Shown in pieces: positions 43,727-53,038 of a DNA stretch of 64,000 nucleotides (positions are counted from its first letter, which is position 1; each line of letters begins with the position of its first letter). This stretch comes from Methanosphaerula palustris E1-9c. Its GTDB lineage: Archaea > Halobacteriota > Methanomicrobia > Methanomicrobiales > Methanospirillaceae. Below the pieces are notes generated by a model, which saw nothing but the letters and a program-made list of their open reading frames with translations, was not told the origin of the DNA and ran no database searches. The stretch spans positions 310,001-374,000 of the forward strand of contig NC_011832.1 of NCBI RefSeq assembly GCF_000021965.1, in the 5' to 3' direction. The position numbers were made by a program, and so were the translations under genes.

Positions 43727-44659
43727 ATGTTCAGTATCGAGGAGCAGCGGGTGGCAGGTGGAATCATCCAGTACCGCCTGGAGCACCTGACTGGTCTGCG
43801 GTGCACGATCAGTCCTACCCGGTTGAAGAGGCGGTTGAATGGCAGAGGGGCCGGATTTACGCTCCCGTCTGTCGGATGTCCGTTCTGTCCTGAAACGCTC
43901 GAATCGATGACGCCCGTCTTTCCTGACGGGACGAGGATTCATGTTGGGGAGAGCGTCACCTTCCCGAACCTGTACCCCTATGCCCCCTGGCATACGGTGA
44001 CCGTCATCACAACGGCCCATGAGGTCAGGACCTTTCTTCTGCAGCAACTGATGGATGCCCTCACCGGGCAGGTTCAGTCCCTGCATGGTCATCAGGGGTA
44101 CCCGAGCATCAACTGGAACTATCTCCCTTCAGCAGGGGCCAGTATCGCTCATCCCCATCTGCAGGGACTGGTGGAGCGGAGGGCATCTCCGCTCCTGCAG
44201 ATGTACCTGACCGCTGGAGAACGGTACCGTGACCGGCATCGGAGAACCTACTGGGAGGTGTTGCGAGAGCGGGAATGCTCCTCGGACCGGTACCTGTTTG
44301 GGGATGAGATCGTCTGGACTGCACACGCGGTGCCGCTCGGCGAGCAGGAGGTGCGGGCGCTTCTCCCCATCGCGACGATCGACGATCTCGAACCGTATCT
44401 TGAACTCTTCGCTGCCGGGATGCTCAGGATCCTCTCGTTCTATGCGGAGCTGGGGACCTCAGCCTTTAATGCCTCGCTCTTCTTCGATCGTGGTGGGCGT
44501 GATCGCGGTTTCTCTGCGTTCTGTTCGATGATCGCACGGATCAATCCAAACATACATTCAGCTGGAGATACGGCGTTTATGGAACGTCTCCATCTGAATC
44601 CAGTGATCCTCACGCTTCCTGAAGAATTTGGACGGTACGCCCGACAAACCCGGACGTAA
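43727..44659 (+). CDS. GalT/HIT-like nucleotidyltransferase
   Basis: A 310-residue protein of the galactose-1-phosphate uridylyltransferase type. The HIT-like active site is SIAHPHLQGLVER near residue 140, matching HxHxQ. A possible zinc pair is CPFCPET near residue 51. The substrate sugar is unknown, and only about 90% of usual GalT length is present. AGGAGAGCG provides the ribosome site just before ATG 43727. It converges on mtd with a 16-bp gap. Confidence 0.85.
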   Translation: MFSIEEQRVAGGIIQYRLEHLTGLRCTISPTRLKRRLNGRGAGFTLPSVGCPFCPETLESMTPVFPDGTRIHVGESVTFPNLYPYAPWHTVTVITTAHEVRTFLLQQLMDALTGQVQSLHGHQGYPSINWNYLPSAGASIAHPHLQGLVERRASPLLQMYLTAGERYRDRHRRTYWEVLRERECSSDRYLFGDEIVWTAHAVPLGEQEVRALLPIATIDDLEPYLELFAAGMLRILSFYAELGTSAFNASLFFDRGGRDRGFSAFCSMIARINPNIHSAGDTAFMERLHLNPVILTLPEEFGRYARQTRT

Positions 44660-44675
44660 AAAAAGAGTGGTGGAT

Positions 44676-45518
44676 TTACTCAGGCTTGCTGATCAGCGTG
44701 ATCTTGGAGACGATGGTGCCGTCTTTCTTGTGGGGCTTGCGGATGATACCGTTGCCGGCCTTCTCGATCTCACGGGCCTCATCGCCGAGTGCTGCTGCCT
44801 GGCGCATCATTTCGTGGGCGCTGGCGACGATCGGAATGTACTTCTCCCATTCCTTGGTCATGAAGCAACCCTTGACATTGACGCCTGCGACTGCCTGGGC
44901 GATCTCATAGGCTGCGCGTGCCTTTGCCAGTGCATAGGGGTTTGAGAACTCGCCGTCGACTGCCTTGTCGGAGGTCATGACGACCTTCGGGAGGACGAGA
45001 TCCGCACCCTTCTTGCCTTCCTTGACCTGGTCGATGACCTTGTCGAGTTCGGTCTGCAGCTTTCTGAAGGCACCGGTCAGGGCCAGGACCTTGACGAGGT
45101 TCCCATTGAAGTCCGCCATCTCGACTGGGTCGAGGAACTCGCGGCGGGCACCGATCATGGCGTCTGCTTTCATGATGATGTATCCGAACGAGCTGGCCTT
45201 CAGGGCTTCCCATCCTTCCTTCTTGGTCGTGATGTCGTCGGTGATCACCACGCAGGGGATGCCTGCCTTCAGGAGTTCGTCACGGGCACCGACTGGTCCG
45301 GGGAGGACGCCGTTCGGGGAGACGACAATACAGAAGTCTGGTTCCCATGCCTTCATTGTTGAGACAACACGGTCGATGTCTTCTGGCTGGAGCTTGGTTC
45401 CGCTCGTCGCCATGAAGGTCTGCATGTCTTCACGGTCTGCACGCTCATCAAGAAGAAGTTCGGCCATTACGCCGCTTGCAATATTACCTAATTTGGCAAT
45501 TCCAACTTTAACAACCAT
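44676..45518 (-). CDS. mtd: F420-dependent methylenetetrahydromethanopterin dehydrogenase
   Basis: Reduces methenyl-H4MPT to methylene-H4MPT with F420H2. It is 280 residues, as in other methanogens. It starts [20 protein letters not shown], the diagnostic N-terminus, and contains [14 protein letters not shown] near residue 34, [16 protein letters not shown]-like [17 protein letters not shown] near 67, and [18 protein letters not shown] near 112. It provides the substrate for Mer. It is divergent from the Tfx-type regulator. Confidence 0.98.
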   Translation of the reverse strand: MVVKVGIAKLGNIASGVMAELLLDERADREDMQTFMATSGTKLQPEDIDRVVSTMKAWEPDFCIVVSPNGVLPGPVGARDELLKAGIPCVVITDDITTKKEGWEALKASSFGYIIMKADAMIGARREFLDPVEMADFNGNLVKVLALTGAFRKLQTELDKVIDQVKEGKKGADLVLPKVVMTSDKAVDGEFSNPYALAKARAAYEIAQAVAGVNVKGCFMTKEWEKYIPIVASAHEMMRQAAALGDEAREIEKAGNGIIRKPHKKDGTIVSKITLISKPE

Positions 45519-45722
45519 TGATTTACCTCTTTATGCTACGTAATTACAATCAATACTAATATAAACATTTTGAATTTTTTCCGATTTCTGCTACTCAAAT
45601 CCATAAATTATGAAAAAAACAGGTTTTTCCTGTGAGAAAACGGTGCGCGTCATCTCCTCTGGTGGGATCCTTTGATGCTGGTTAATGAAAATCTATTAAT
45701 CGTCTGGAACTAGTTATTGTAT
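45519..45722. promoter_or_regulatory. Divergent mtd/tfx promoter region
   Basis: For mtd (minus strand) the ribosome site AGAGGT lies at 45525-45530 and a TATA-like TTTATATTA at 45557-45565. For tfx a TATA-like CTATTAAT lies at about 45691-45700, ~27 bp before ATG 45723, suggesting a leaderless transcript. Confidence 0.62.
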
Positions 45723-46127
45723 ATGAAAGAGGGGTTGCTGACTGAGCGGCAGAAAGAGGTGCTCAGGTACCGGAAGCAGGGGATGACCCAGCAGCAGATC
45801 GCCGACATCATCGAGACTTCAAAGGCCAATGTCTGTACCATCGAGAAGTCTGCGATGGAGAATATCCGGCGAGCAAAGGAGACACTCAGATTCCTTTACA
45901 CCCTGGACGCGATCGCACTCTGCACCATCCCAGCAGGTACCGACCTTTTGACTGTCGGTCCGTCGATCTATAAGGAGGCTGAAAAACATCAGATCAAGGT
46001 CAAGTATGACACGCTCACCCTGATCAACCGGCTTCGCGATTCACATCCCGATCAGGTTCGAGGACGATATATCAGGGAGGAGATCGGTGTATACATCACC
46101 CAGGATGGTGACCTTTACTTTGAGTGA
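45723..46127 (+). CDS. Tfx-family DNA-binding regulator
   Basis: A 134-residue archaeal regulator. The N-terminal helix-turn-helix reads LTERQKEVLRYRKQGMTQQQ then IADIIETSKANVCTIEKSA, matching Tfx of Methanothermobacter, which binds the promoter of molybdenum formylmethanofuran dehydrogenase. The C-terminal domain (residues about 60-134) ends REEIGVYITQDGDLYFE. ATG 45723 is used; a TTG at 45717 is in frame. It lies head-to-head with mtd, so control of C1 genes here is plausible but inferred. Confidence 0.88.
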   Translation: MKEGLLTERQKEVLRYRKQGMTQQQIADIIETSKANVCTIEKSAMENIRRAKETLRFLYTLDAIALCTIPAGTDLLTVGPSIYKEAEKHQIKVKYDTLTLINRLRDSHPDQVRGRYIREEIGVYITQDGDLYFE

Positions 46128-46187
46128 ATCAAAAACTTAAATTCATATTATTTTTTAGGGAGTAGCATGTAATAAATCGCAAAACAG

Positions 46188-46259
46188 TGGACCCGACGGG
46201 ATTTGAACCCGTGGCCTTCACGTTGCAAACGTGACGATCTACCCCTGATCTACGAGCCC
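46188..46259 (-). tRNA. tRNA-Ala (anticodon UGC)
   Basis: Read on the minus strand, acceptor GGGCTCG pairs with CGGGTCC and the discriminator is A. The anticodon arm is TCACG-TTTGCAA-CGTGA with anticodon TGC. The T arm is CACGG/GGGTTC region closing as ACGGG-TTCAAAT-CCCGT. No CCA is encoded. A TATA-like GATATATGG lies about 50 bp upstream. Confidence 0.95.
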
Positions 46260-46464
46260 TTTTCTGCAGACTGAATGTCAGTCTCCATTATTACGTGGTC
46301 GACGGTCCCATATATCTGTTGCTGAAGAAACGCCCATTTTCCCGTCTCTGGGATAGATGGTTCGGGGTTCCACGCAGCAACGATCAGATCATCGCTTGAC
46401 GGGAGGTCTGATCGTGACGGATCCGTCGAGGTGCATCGATTATCACAGGAGGTCTGAAAAACGA

Positions 46465-46536
46465 TGGACCCGGCGGGAATTGAACCCGCGGCCTTTACGT
46501 TGCGAACGTAACGATCTACCCCTGATCTACGAGCCC
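46465..46536 (-). tRNA. tRNA-Ala (anticodon CGC)
   Basis: Close relative of the neighbouring tRNA-Ala(UGC), with the same acceptor (GGGCTCG/CGGGTCC, discriminator A). The anticodon arm is TTACG-TTCGCAA-CGTAA with anticodon CGC; the T arm is GCGGG-TTCAATT-CCCGC. It begins 12 bp after the tfb stop, leaving no room for a separate promoter in the spacer. Confidence 0.95.
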
Positions 46537-46548
46537 GAAATAAAAAGA

Positions 46549-47553
46549 TTAGAGGATTATCTCGATATCTAACTTTTCAGCCAGTTCCTTATATCTGTTC
46601 CTGATCGTGACCTCGGTCACGCCGGCGACCTCGGCGACCTCACGCTGGGTGCGTCGTTCGCCCCCGAGGATTGAGGAGATATAAATGGCGGCAGCAGCGA
46701 CTCCGGTCGGCCCTCTGCCGCTCGTAAGTTCGCGTTCTGCTGCCTGGCGAAGGATCTCCACGGCCCTGCTCTGGACCTCGCCTTTCAGCGTCAGCCCTGA
46801 GCAGAAGCGCGGAACATAGTCTATCGGGGATGTTGGGAGCAGTTTGAGCCCGAGCTCGCGCGAGATGAACCGGTAGGTTCTGCCGATCTCCTTACGGGAG
46901 ACACGCGAAACCTCGGCGATCTCATCGAGTGTCCGCGGGACACTGCACTGGCGACAGGCCGCATATAGTGCCGCCGCAGCAACCCCTTCGATCGATCTAC
47001 CACGGATCAGGTTCTTGTCGACGGCGTCACGGTAGACGACAGCGGCCGTCTCCCGGACATTCCTTGGCAGACCGAGAGCCGAGGCCATCCGGTCCAGTTC
47101 GCTCAGGGCAAACGCAAGGTTCCGCTCTGTGGCGTTGCTGACCCTGATCCGCCGCTGCCATTTCCGGAGCCGGTACAACTGGGCCCGGTTCTTACTGCTG
47201 ATGGCACGACCATACGAGTCCCGGTTTCTCCAGTCGATCATCGTCGAGAGACCCTTGTCGTGGATTGTGAAGGTCATCGGTGCTCCGACCCTCGACCGCT
47301 TCATCCGCTGGTCGTGATCGAATGCACGCCACTCTGGTCCGCGGTCGATGAAGTCATCGTCGATGACAAGCCCGCAGTTCTGGCAGACCAGCTCTGCCCG
47401 TTCATAATCATGGACCAGTTGCCGGCTCTTGCATTCCGGACAGACAGACTCGGTATGGTCCTCAGTCTTCTTCTCGTGCTCGATGACCCTGTTGCGGTTC
47501 TTCAGGGCCTCGCGCTCGGTTTGAAGTATTCGTAGTTTCTCTATCTCCTGCAT
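46549..47553 (-). CDS. tfb: Transcription initiation factor IIB (TFB)
   Basis: Bridges TBP-bound promoter DNA and RNA polymerase. It is 334 residues. The N-terminal zinc ribbon has [12 protein letters not shown] and CQNCGLV near residues 38-60, followed by the B-finger region EWRAFD. Two cyclin folds cover residues about 140-334 ([11 protein letters not shown]-like [38 protein letters not shown]). It is downstream of gar1 by 14 bp. Archaeal tfb-gar1 pairing is common. Confidence 0.97.
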   Translation of the reverse strand: MQEIEKLRILQTEREALKNRNRVIEHEKKTEDHTESVCPECKSRQLVHDYERAELVCQNCGLVIDDDFIDRGPEWRAFDHDQRMKRSRVGAPMTFTIHDKGLSTMIDWRNRDSYGRAISSKNRAQLYRLRKWQRRIRVSNATERNLAFALSELDRMASALGLPRNVRETAAVVYRDAVDKNLIRGRSIEGVAAAALYAACRQCSVPRTLDEIAEVSRVSRKEIGRTYRFISRELGLKLLPTSPIDYVPRFCSGLTLKGEVQSRAVEILRQAAERELTSGRGPTGVAAAAIYISSILGGERRTQREVAEVAGVTEVTIRNRYKELAEKLDIEIIL

Positions 47554-47567
47554 CAGAGTTCACCTGA

Positions 47568-47792
47568 TCATCGTGCAAACACCTTCTCGCCAGGCTGTGA
47601 TGTACACTGGTCCTGACAGAGAACGGTTGCATATGGTTTTGAAACGTTCCCGAAGAGATCCATAATCTTGCCGACAGGATGCATGCGCTGGTCCACAACG
47701 ATTGAGTACAACTTTGGGAGCTGCGCTGCATCACATCTGACGATCATCAGTCGTCGACCACAAATTGCATTAATACGACCGATCACTTTCAT
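47568..47792 (-). CDS. gar1: H/ACA ribonucleoprotein subunit Gar1
   Basis: Gar1 is part of the H/ACA RNP that guides pseudouridylation of rRNA. It is 74 residues, the minimal archaeal form without the RGG tails of eukaryotes. The core motif is VGKIMDLFGNVSKPYATV near residues 40-57. A TATA-like CAAAATATATATG at about 47834-47846 on the minus strand gives it its own promoter. tfb follows 14 bp later. Confidence 0.93.
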   Translation of the reverse strand: MKVIGRINAICGRRLMIVRCDAAQLPKLYSIVVDQRMHPVGKIMDLFGNVSKPYATVLCQDQCTSQPGEKVFAR

Positions 47793-47887
47793 GGCATTCC
47801 TGCGGTAAAGATTTTGAAAAATATTTTCGTAACATATATATTTTGAACCATCTTCTATTTAAAATAGGGGGGTTATATTCAAATAAT

Positions 47888-48544
47888 TTAGGGCCTGCGC
47901 ACAAGTTCCTCGATATTTAAAGCCAGTACCTCTTCGGCCTCGCGTGCCGAGAGGCCGGCACCCCGTGCCACAGCCATCTTTGCTTCGGCTGAGAGGAGAT
48001 CGTGCGGGGCATGGGCATCGGAGTTCACAACGAGCCGGCATCCGGTGCGCTGGGCCACCCTGACGACATGGCCGTTGGTCCGGTTGTGGCCGCCGCGCGA
48101 GGTGATCTCCAGCGCTACGTTGTTGGCTGCGGCCAGGGCTGCGTCCTCGTCGGTGATCAGCCCGGGATGAGCGAGGATATCGACATCTCTGCAGATGCAG
48201 GCCGCATGGTTGGTTCCGGCCGGCACCGGCTCGACGACCGTCTCCCCGTGGACCACGACGATCTCGGCGCCCTCCTTCCTGGCGCGCTGTGCGAGGGCAT
48301 GGATCTCTTCCGGCGGGACATGGGTGATCTCGACGGCCGGCAAGAATCTGATCCCAAAGAGGCGGGCCGACTCCCTGATTGCGGCGACCGTCGGTAACAC
48401 CAGTGGAGAGGAGGCGGTGTCCACATGGTCAGCGATGGCGACGGTCGTATACCCGAGCACTGACATCCTCCTGAGCAGTTCCAGCGGGAGCATCTCCCCG
48501 TCGCTGAGCGTGGTGTGGGTGTGCAGGTCATAGAGGCCGGTCAT
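47888..48544 (-). CDS. PHP-domain phosphoesterase-like protein
   Basis: A 218-residue metal-dependent hydrolase of the histidinol-phosphatase/PHP group. Metal-binding motifs are LYDLHTHTTLSDGEM at residues 4-18, IADHVD near 41, VVHGETV near 100, ILAHPGL near 125 and VVNSDAHAPHDLL near 188. The substrate is unknown. The ATG overlaps the srp19 stop as ATGA, so it is cotranslated with that gene. Confidence 0.9.
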   Translation of the reverse strand: MTGLYDLHTHTTLSDGEMLPLELLRRMSVLGYTTVAIADHVDTASSPLVLPTVAAIRESARLFGIRFLPAVEITHVPPEEIHALAQRARKEGAEIVVVHGETVVEPVPAGTNHAACICRDVDILAHPGLITDEDAALAAANNVALEITSRGGHNRTNGHVVRVAQRTGCRLVVNSDAHAPHDLLSAEAKMAVARGAGLSAREAEEVLALNIEELVRRP

Positions 48545-48813
48545 CGCTTCACCTGCAGGTTGGCGGCCACTGTTTTGAGCAGCATCTCCTTGGATCGGTC
48601 CCACGGGACCATGACCCGTCCTTCATGCCTGGACCAGAATGCCGGGTGTGGGTTCTGTTCTGTTCTGCAGGTCAGTCCGCTCTTCCTGACTGCTCGTTCA
48701 AGGTCTGCCAAAAGCAGCCCCTTCTGGGCGAGGGACTGAGGAACGCGCCGGCCTTCGCTCCGTTTCAGGGCTCCGTTGAAGTAACAGGGGTACAAAATCC
48801 GCTCTTTTTCCAT
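48541..48813 (-). CDS. srp19: Signal recognition particle 19-kDa protein
   Basis: Binds 7S RNA and helps SRP54 assemble for membrane targeting. It is 90 residues, usual for archaea. The diagnostic start is RILYPCYFNGALKRSEGRRV, followed by the basic tail region with VAANLQVKR. It is divergent from hypB by 52 bp and cotranscribed with the PHP gene. Confidence 0.95.
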   Translation of the reverse strand: MEKERILYPCYFNGALKRSEGRRVPQSLAQKGLLLADLERAVRKSGLTCRTEQNPHPAFWSRHEGRVMVPWDRSKEMLLKTVAANLQVKR

Positions 48814-48865
48814 TCACTATGGGTAGGAGGTTAACCTATAAACAGATCACGTTGCAAGTACATGT

Positions 48866-49513
48866 ATGCATCATATTGATATTCGGATCGAGCAGGATGT
48901 CTATGCGGCCAACGATCGGATCGCCGATCAAAACGCTGCTCTCCTCCGGGACCATGGGATCCGGGCGATCGATCTGCTCGGCGCGATCGGCTCGGGGAAG
49001 ACCGCTTTGATCGAGCGTCTGGTCCCATTGCTTGCCGGGCAGGGAATCCGAGCCGGGGCGATAGCCGGGGATGTCTACGGGGATGACGACTTCAAACGGA
49101 TCGTTTCGCTTGGAGTCCCAGCAGTGAACGCGAACACTGGTAAGGAGTGCCATCTCGATGCTCACATCGTCGAGCATGCAATCAGTCACCTCCCTCTCGA
49201 CCAGCTCGATCTCCTCTTCATCGAAAACGTCGGAAACATGGTCTGTCCGACTGACTTCGCCCTCGGTGCTGAGAAACGGGTCGTCGTCGTCTCATCGACA
49301 GAGGGAGATGATGTCGTGAACAAGCATCCGATGATGTTCCGCGGTGCAACGATTGGGGTGATCAACAAGGTGGATCTGGCTCCGCTGGTCGGTGCCGACC
49401 TCGACCGCATGGTTCGTGATATCGCCCGGTATAACCCAACGATGCCGGTCTTCCGGACCAATTTAAAGACCGGGGAGGGGACAGAGGCCCTGCTTGAAGA
49501 GATCCTGAAGTGA
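48866..49513 (+). CDS. hypB: HypB nickel-incorporation GTPase
   Basis: GTPase that supplies nickel to [NiFe]-hydrogenases with HypA. It is 215 residues without the N-terminal CxxCGC high-affinity nickel site of E. coli HypB, as in most archaea. The P-loop is LLGAIGSGKTALIERL near residue 37, the metal site is NTGKECHLDAHIVEHA near 92, and G4 is VINKVDLA near 169. A TATA-like CTATAAAC at 48836-48843 lies ~27 bp before the ATG. hypA is not adjacent. Confidence 0.95.
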   Translation: MHHIDIRIEQDVYAANDRIADQNAALLRDHGIRAIDLLGAIGSGKTALIERLVPLLAGQGIRAGAIAGDVYGDDDFKRIVSLGVPAVNANTGKECHLDAHIVEHAISHLPLDQLDLLFIENVGNMVCPTDFALGAEKRVVVVSSTEGDDVVNKHPMMFRGATIGVINKVDLAPLVGADLDRMVRDIARYNPTMPVFRTNLKTGEGTEALLEEILK

Positions 49514-49611
49514 ACAGAGCTGTTAAATATCTTTGACAGGTACAATTATAGCACTCTGATAAAGGATCTCTATCCTGACAGACGATACATAAGTGATAAC
49601 GGGGTTACTAC

Positions 49612-49989
49612 ATGCTCTGGCAAGGAAAATCAATACGAAAAGTGACTGGCGGCAGGTACGCACCTCTGCGGGGGAAGCGAAGAACTGAGATCGGAAAGGC
49701 TCCAGCTGAGACGCATATCGGCGTTGATCGGAAGAAGATGGTCCGGACCTTCGGTGGCAATGTCAAGGTACGTGCACTCCGTGCAACCTTTGCTTCTGTC
49801 GCCAACCGCAGCACCGGTGTCTGCAAGCAAGTGAAGATCGAGACCGTCGAGGAGAACTCGGCCAACCCCAACTATGTCCGGCGGAACCTGCTCACCAAGG
49901 GCGCCATCATCAGGACAGAACTCGGCAGGGCACGCATTATGAGCCGGCCCGGTCAGGACGGCGTCATCAACGCGGTTCTGGTAGAGTAA
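49612..49989 (+). CDS. rps8e: Ribosomal protein S8e
   Basis: Archaeal/eukaryotic-specific small-subunit protein, 125 residues. It starts MLWQGKSIRKVTGGRYAPLR with the conserved TGG turn and ends NYVRRNLLTKGAIIRTELG then ARIMSRPGQDGVINAVLVE. It stands alone with its own promoter region after hypB, and the DUF2240 gene follows. Confidence 0.96.
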   Translation: MLWQGKSIRKVTGGRYAPLRGKRRTEIGKAPAETHIGVDRKKMVRTFGGNVKVRALRATFASVANRSTGVCKQVKIETVEENSANPNYVRRNLLTKGAIIRTELGRARIMSRPGQDGVINAVLVE

Positions 49990-50070
49990 TACACTATTTT
50001 TTTAGATTCCTCTGCTGATACTCTAGTGGAACGCAGCATTTCACTGCTGCAGGCCAAAGTGAGAACTGGT

Positions 50071-50559
50071 ATGGATCGTACAGAAAGTCTTTTGATCACG
50101 GTCGCTGCGCCGTTTCGACATCTCCGCAAGGAGCGTCTGCAGAAGAGTGAGTTCATCTTCTATCTGACCATCGACCGGATGTGGATGAGCAGGGACCAGG
50201 CTGCCCTCCTGCTACAGCGTGCAGAGGGGGAGGGGCTGATCCGGATCTCAGGCGGGCTGATCGAGCCTCTCTTTGCCGTGGCATCGGTGACAGCTCCGCT
50301 CGGTTTCAAGCCGACCACGGTGATCTTTGAAGAGCAGGATCCCTATCAGGTACAGATTGAGCGGGTCACCAGGGTCACCGGTCGGTCTGCCCCGGAGGTG
50401 ACGGCCGAGGTTGCAGCACTGGTGCATGATCAGTTTGACGGTCACCTCTCGCCTGAAGCTGGTCTCGTTCTCCTCTCACGCCGATATGGGGTCCCGATCA
50501 GCGATACCCTTGCTTCGCTCCGGACCAGTGCTCGAAAGGGAAGAAAAAAAGTGGATTGA
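50071..50559 (+). CDS. DUF2240 family protein
   Basis: A 162-residue archaeal protein of unknown function. The N-terminal part (LITVAAPFRHLRKERLQKSE followed by FIFYLTIDRMWMS) is the conserved DUF2240 region and looks like a winged helix; the C-terminal part is helical and basic. I choose ATG 50071 because the family core begins just after; GTG 50026 in frame is the alternative. It follows S8e and converges on S6e with no gap. Confidence 0.82.
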   Translation: MDRTESLLITVAAPFRHLRKERLQKSEFIFYLTIDRMWMSRDQAALLLQRAEGEGLIRISGGLIEPLFAVASVTAPLGFKPTTVIFEEQDPYQVQIERVTRVTGRSAPEVTAEVAALVHDQFDGHLSPEAGLVLLSRRYGVPISDTLASLRTSARKGRKKVD

Positions 50560-50958
50560 TTATTCTGCTGCCGCTGCGGGAGCTGCGAGCAGCTCGTCGA
50601 GCGACTTTTCGCCATAGGTAGCTACCTTGGCGTTGATCTGCACGAAGTCTGCGGTGATCTCATTGCCGCGGATCGATTTGCGCGCCCTCTGTCCGTCTTC
50701 TTTCGGGTTAAACCCGACGCCACCTGCAAGGAGCAGCCCTCTTCTCCCTGAACCCGGCAGGTCTCTGCGCGACGGTGTGCCGTTCCTGTCTGATGCCCCT
50801 GTGATCAGGATCTTATACCCGTTCAGCCCGAGTGGTGCCGCATCGATCTCAGTTCCTACGCGTTTCCCAATGAGCGCTCCTGCTGCGCCTCCGCTGACAT
50901 CCATCTTGTATGAATGGCCCGTGCGGGTATCTGAAAGGATTATCTTGAATTCAACCAT
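50560..50958 (-). CDS. rps6e: Ribosomal protein S6e
   Basis: Archaeal/eukaryotic small-subunit protein, 132 residues, the short archaeal form. The start VEFKIILSDTRTGHSYKMDV and the loop GKRVGTEIDAAPLGLNGYKI are diagnostic, as is TGASDRNGTPSRRDLPGSG. The C-terminus has a poly-Ala tail. It lies 66 bp downstream of aIF5B on the same strand; the two are neighbours in many archaea. Confidence 0.96.
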   Translation of the reverse strand: MVEFKIILSDTRTGHSYKMDVSGGAAGALIGKRVGTEIDAAPLGLNGYKILITGASDRNGTPSRRDLPGSGRRGLLLAGGVGFNPKEDGQRARKSIRGNEITADFVQINAKVATYGEKSLDELLAAPAAAAE

Positions 50959-51024
50959 GGTCTTCTGACTCCGTATTGACGATAAATGAAGTACCTATAA
51001 CATTGGATGATGCCGATATAAATA

Positions 51025-52806
51025 CTACTTGCCCCAGAAGGGCTCGACCTTCCGCTTCATCGAGGTGAACTCCTCAAGCACCGCCTGGGTGCCGGCAGTC
51101 AGGTGTGAGAGCATCTCCTTCTCCAGCACCTTCACATGCCGTTCAGGCAGGTCCACGAAGAGGATATCACCGACATCGGCCTGTCTCCCTATGGTGGCCC
51201 CTTCGATGGCGATGGAGACCTCTGAACCCTCCTCAGCCTCATGCACATTCTCCAGCGAGAGCTCGATCGTCTTCAGGTGCCCGACCTTTCTGCCGTCCAG
51301 GTGGACCAGGTTCACATCGGTTCTGAGTTTTCCCTCCATCACCTGAACCCCGACCACTGCCGGGTTGGACTGGTGAAAGACACAATTAGGCATGATCCTG
51401 ATCTTCGCCGGGATGATGATATTCTCGAACTTCTGCTGTTCCATGGCCCGCTTCTGCTGGTCACGCCAGAGCAGGTATGCGTCGATCAACTGGTAGATCA
51501 CCCGTCCGGAGAAGACCTTCATCTGCTTGGTCTCCTTGACGATATCTGCTGCATCCGGGAGGAGGGGCGTATTGAAGGCCAGGACCACCTTATACAGCGG
51601 GTTCTTGATCGTCTCGGCGGTGATCAGGTCGTGCCGGCTGACCGGACCGACAGCCGCACGCATCACCCCGATCTCCTTATTCTCCAGTTCCTGACAGAGG
51701 GCTTCAAGGGCCCCGATCGTGTCCGCCTTGATCACCAGCCCGTCTTCGACCAGTTTAACATGGATCTCCTCCATCTCCTGTCGGATCTGGGTGGCCACTG
51801 CCTCCCGGTCACCCCGGACGCCTCGAAGCGGGGAGCCGGCGATCACCCTGTCCAGATTCGGGGCCGCGACCTTCACCCCTGATGCCGCCACGACGGACTT
51901 CACCCGCTCGAACCGCTCCTCGGTCAGGATCTCCTTCATCGGCCGCGGCTTTAAGAGGGACCTGACCTTGGTGGTGATCACGCCATCCTCTGAGGCGAGC
52001 ATGATCTCGTCCCCGACCGAGAGGGTCCCGTCATACAGGATCACATCCAGCGTCGGCCCGAGCCCCCGCTCCTCCTTCACCTCGAGGACGGTTCCGCATC
52101 CCGGTCCGTCGACACTCATCGCCAGCGACTGCTCCATGTACCGCTGGGCCAGGCCGATCATCACCATCAGGAGGTCGGCGATACCTTCCCCTGTATGGGC
52201 ACTGATCGGGACGATCGCGATGTTTCGTGCGAAGTCCTGTACCCGGTCGAATCGCTCGCAGTTGAACCCGAGGTCTGACAGTTTTCCGACGATCTCGTAG
52301 TGGCGAGTCTCCATGAACTCCTGGATCCGTTCATTCTGCTGTGCGAAAGTGGTCAGGAACGGTGCGTTCTCCACCACCCGCCAGCCATGGACCCGGTCGA
52401 TCTTGGTCAGGGCCACGACGAACGGGGTCTTGCATCCCCGCAGGATCTGCAGGGCCTCGATGGTCTGTGGCTGGAATCCTTCGTTGATATCGACGACCAC
52501 GATTGCCATATCTGCGAGCGCTCCGCCGCGGGCACGGAGGGTCGTGAACGCATGGTGGCCCGGGGTATCGATGAAGAGCAGCCCGGGCACTGTCACCGGG
52601 ATCTTCTGCATGCTCGTCGACATCGCTCGGATGGCCTCGATTGGGACCAGTGTCGCCCCGATGTGCTGAGTGATGGCTCCTGCCTCGGAGCTGACCACCG
52701 ACGATCCCCGTATCCGGTCGAGCAGTGATGTCTTTCCATGATCCACATGTCCAAGCACACAGACGATGGGCGTTCTGATCTTTGCGATCTTTGCACTCTT
52801 TGCCAT
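51025..52806 (-). CDS. infB: Translation initiation factor aIF5B
   Basis: GTPase that joins ribosomal subunits at initiation; 593 residues, typical of archaeal IF5B. G1 is VCVLGHVDHGKTSLLDRIRG near residue 15, G3 is FIDTPGHHAF near 77 and G4 is VALTKIDRV near 132. The later domains contain IMPNCVFHQSNPAVVGVQVM. ATG 52806 (MAKSAKIAK) is used rather than GTG 52812. S6e follows. Confidence 0.96.
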   Translation of the reverse strand: MAKSAKIAKIRTPIVCVLGHVDHGKTSLLDRIRGSSVVSSEAGAITQHIGATLVPIEAIRAMSTSMQKIPVTVPGLLFIDTPGHHAFTTLRARGGALADMAIVVVDINEGFQPQTIEALQILRGCKTPFVVALTKIDRVHGWRVVENAPFLTTFAQQNERIQEFMETRHYEIVGKLSDLGFNCERFDRVQDFARNIAIVPISAHTGEGIADLLMVMIGLAQRYMEQSLAMSVDGPGCGTVLEVKEERGLGPTLDVILYDGTLSVGDEIMLASEDGVITTKVRSLLKPRPMKEILTEERFERVKSVVAASGVKVAAPNLDRVIAGSPLRGVRGDREAVATQIRQEMEEIHVKLVEDGLVIKADTIGALEALCQELENKEIGVMRAAVGPVSRHDLITAETIKNPLYKVVLAFNTPLLPDAADIVKETKQMKVFSGRVIYQLIDAYLLWRDQQKRAMEQQKFENIIIPAKIRIMPNCVFHQSNPAVVGVQVMEGKLRTDVNLVHLDGRKVGHLKTIELSLENVHEAEEGSEVSIAIEGATIGRQADVGDILFVDLPERHVKVLEKEMLSHLTAGTQAVLEEFTSMKRKVEPFWGK

Positions 52807-53000
52807 TTCCACCCCATCCCAGGTCGTAAGAGAGCCGCAGAATCCCCTGACCGATCTGCGGCAAAACCAGTTATGATATAACGTATATGTCTATTAATAA
52901 TGATTCCTGCGCGATCCCGGTGGTTTCTCCCATGCTCGTGAATCATTGCCCGGTTCTCTTCATCGGATCTGCTCTGAATGGGGAAAAGAGATAGAATAAC

Positions 53001-53008
53001 ATATATAT
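53001..53008 (+). promoter_or_regulatory. TATA box of tRNA-His
   Basis: ATATATAT preceded by AAC lies 31-38 bp before the mature tRNA 5' end, which fits a short trimmed leader. Confidence 0.55.
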
Positions 53009-53038
53009 CGAGGCGTGTAAACTATGAAGGCTCATTAT

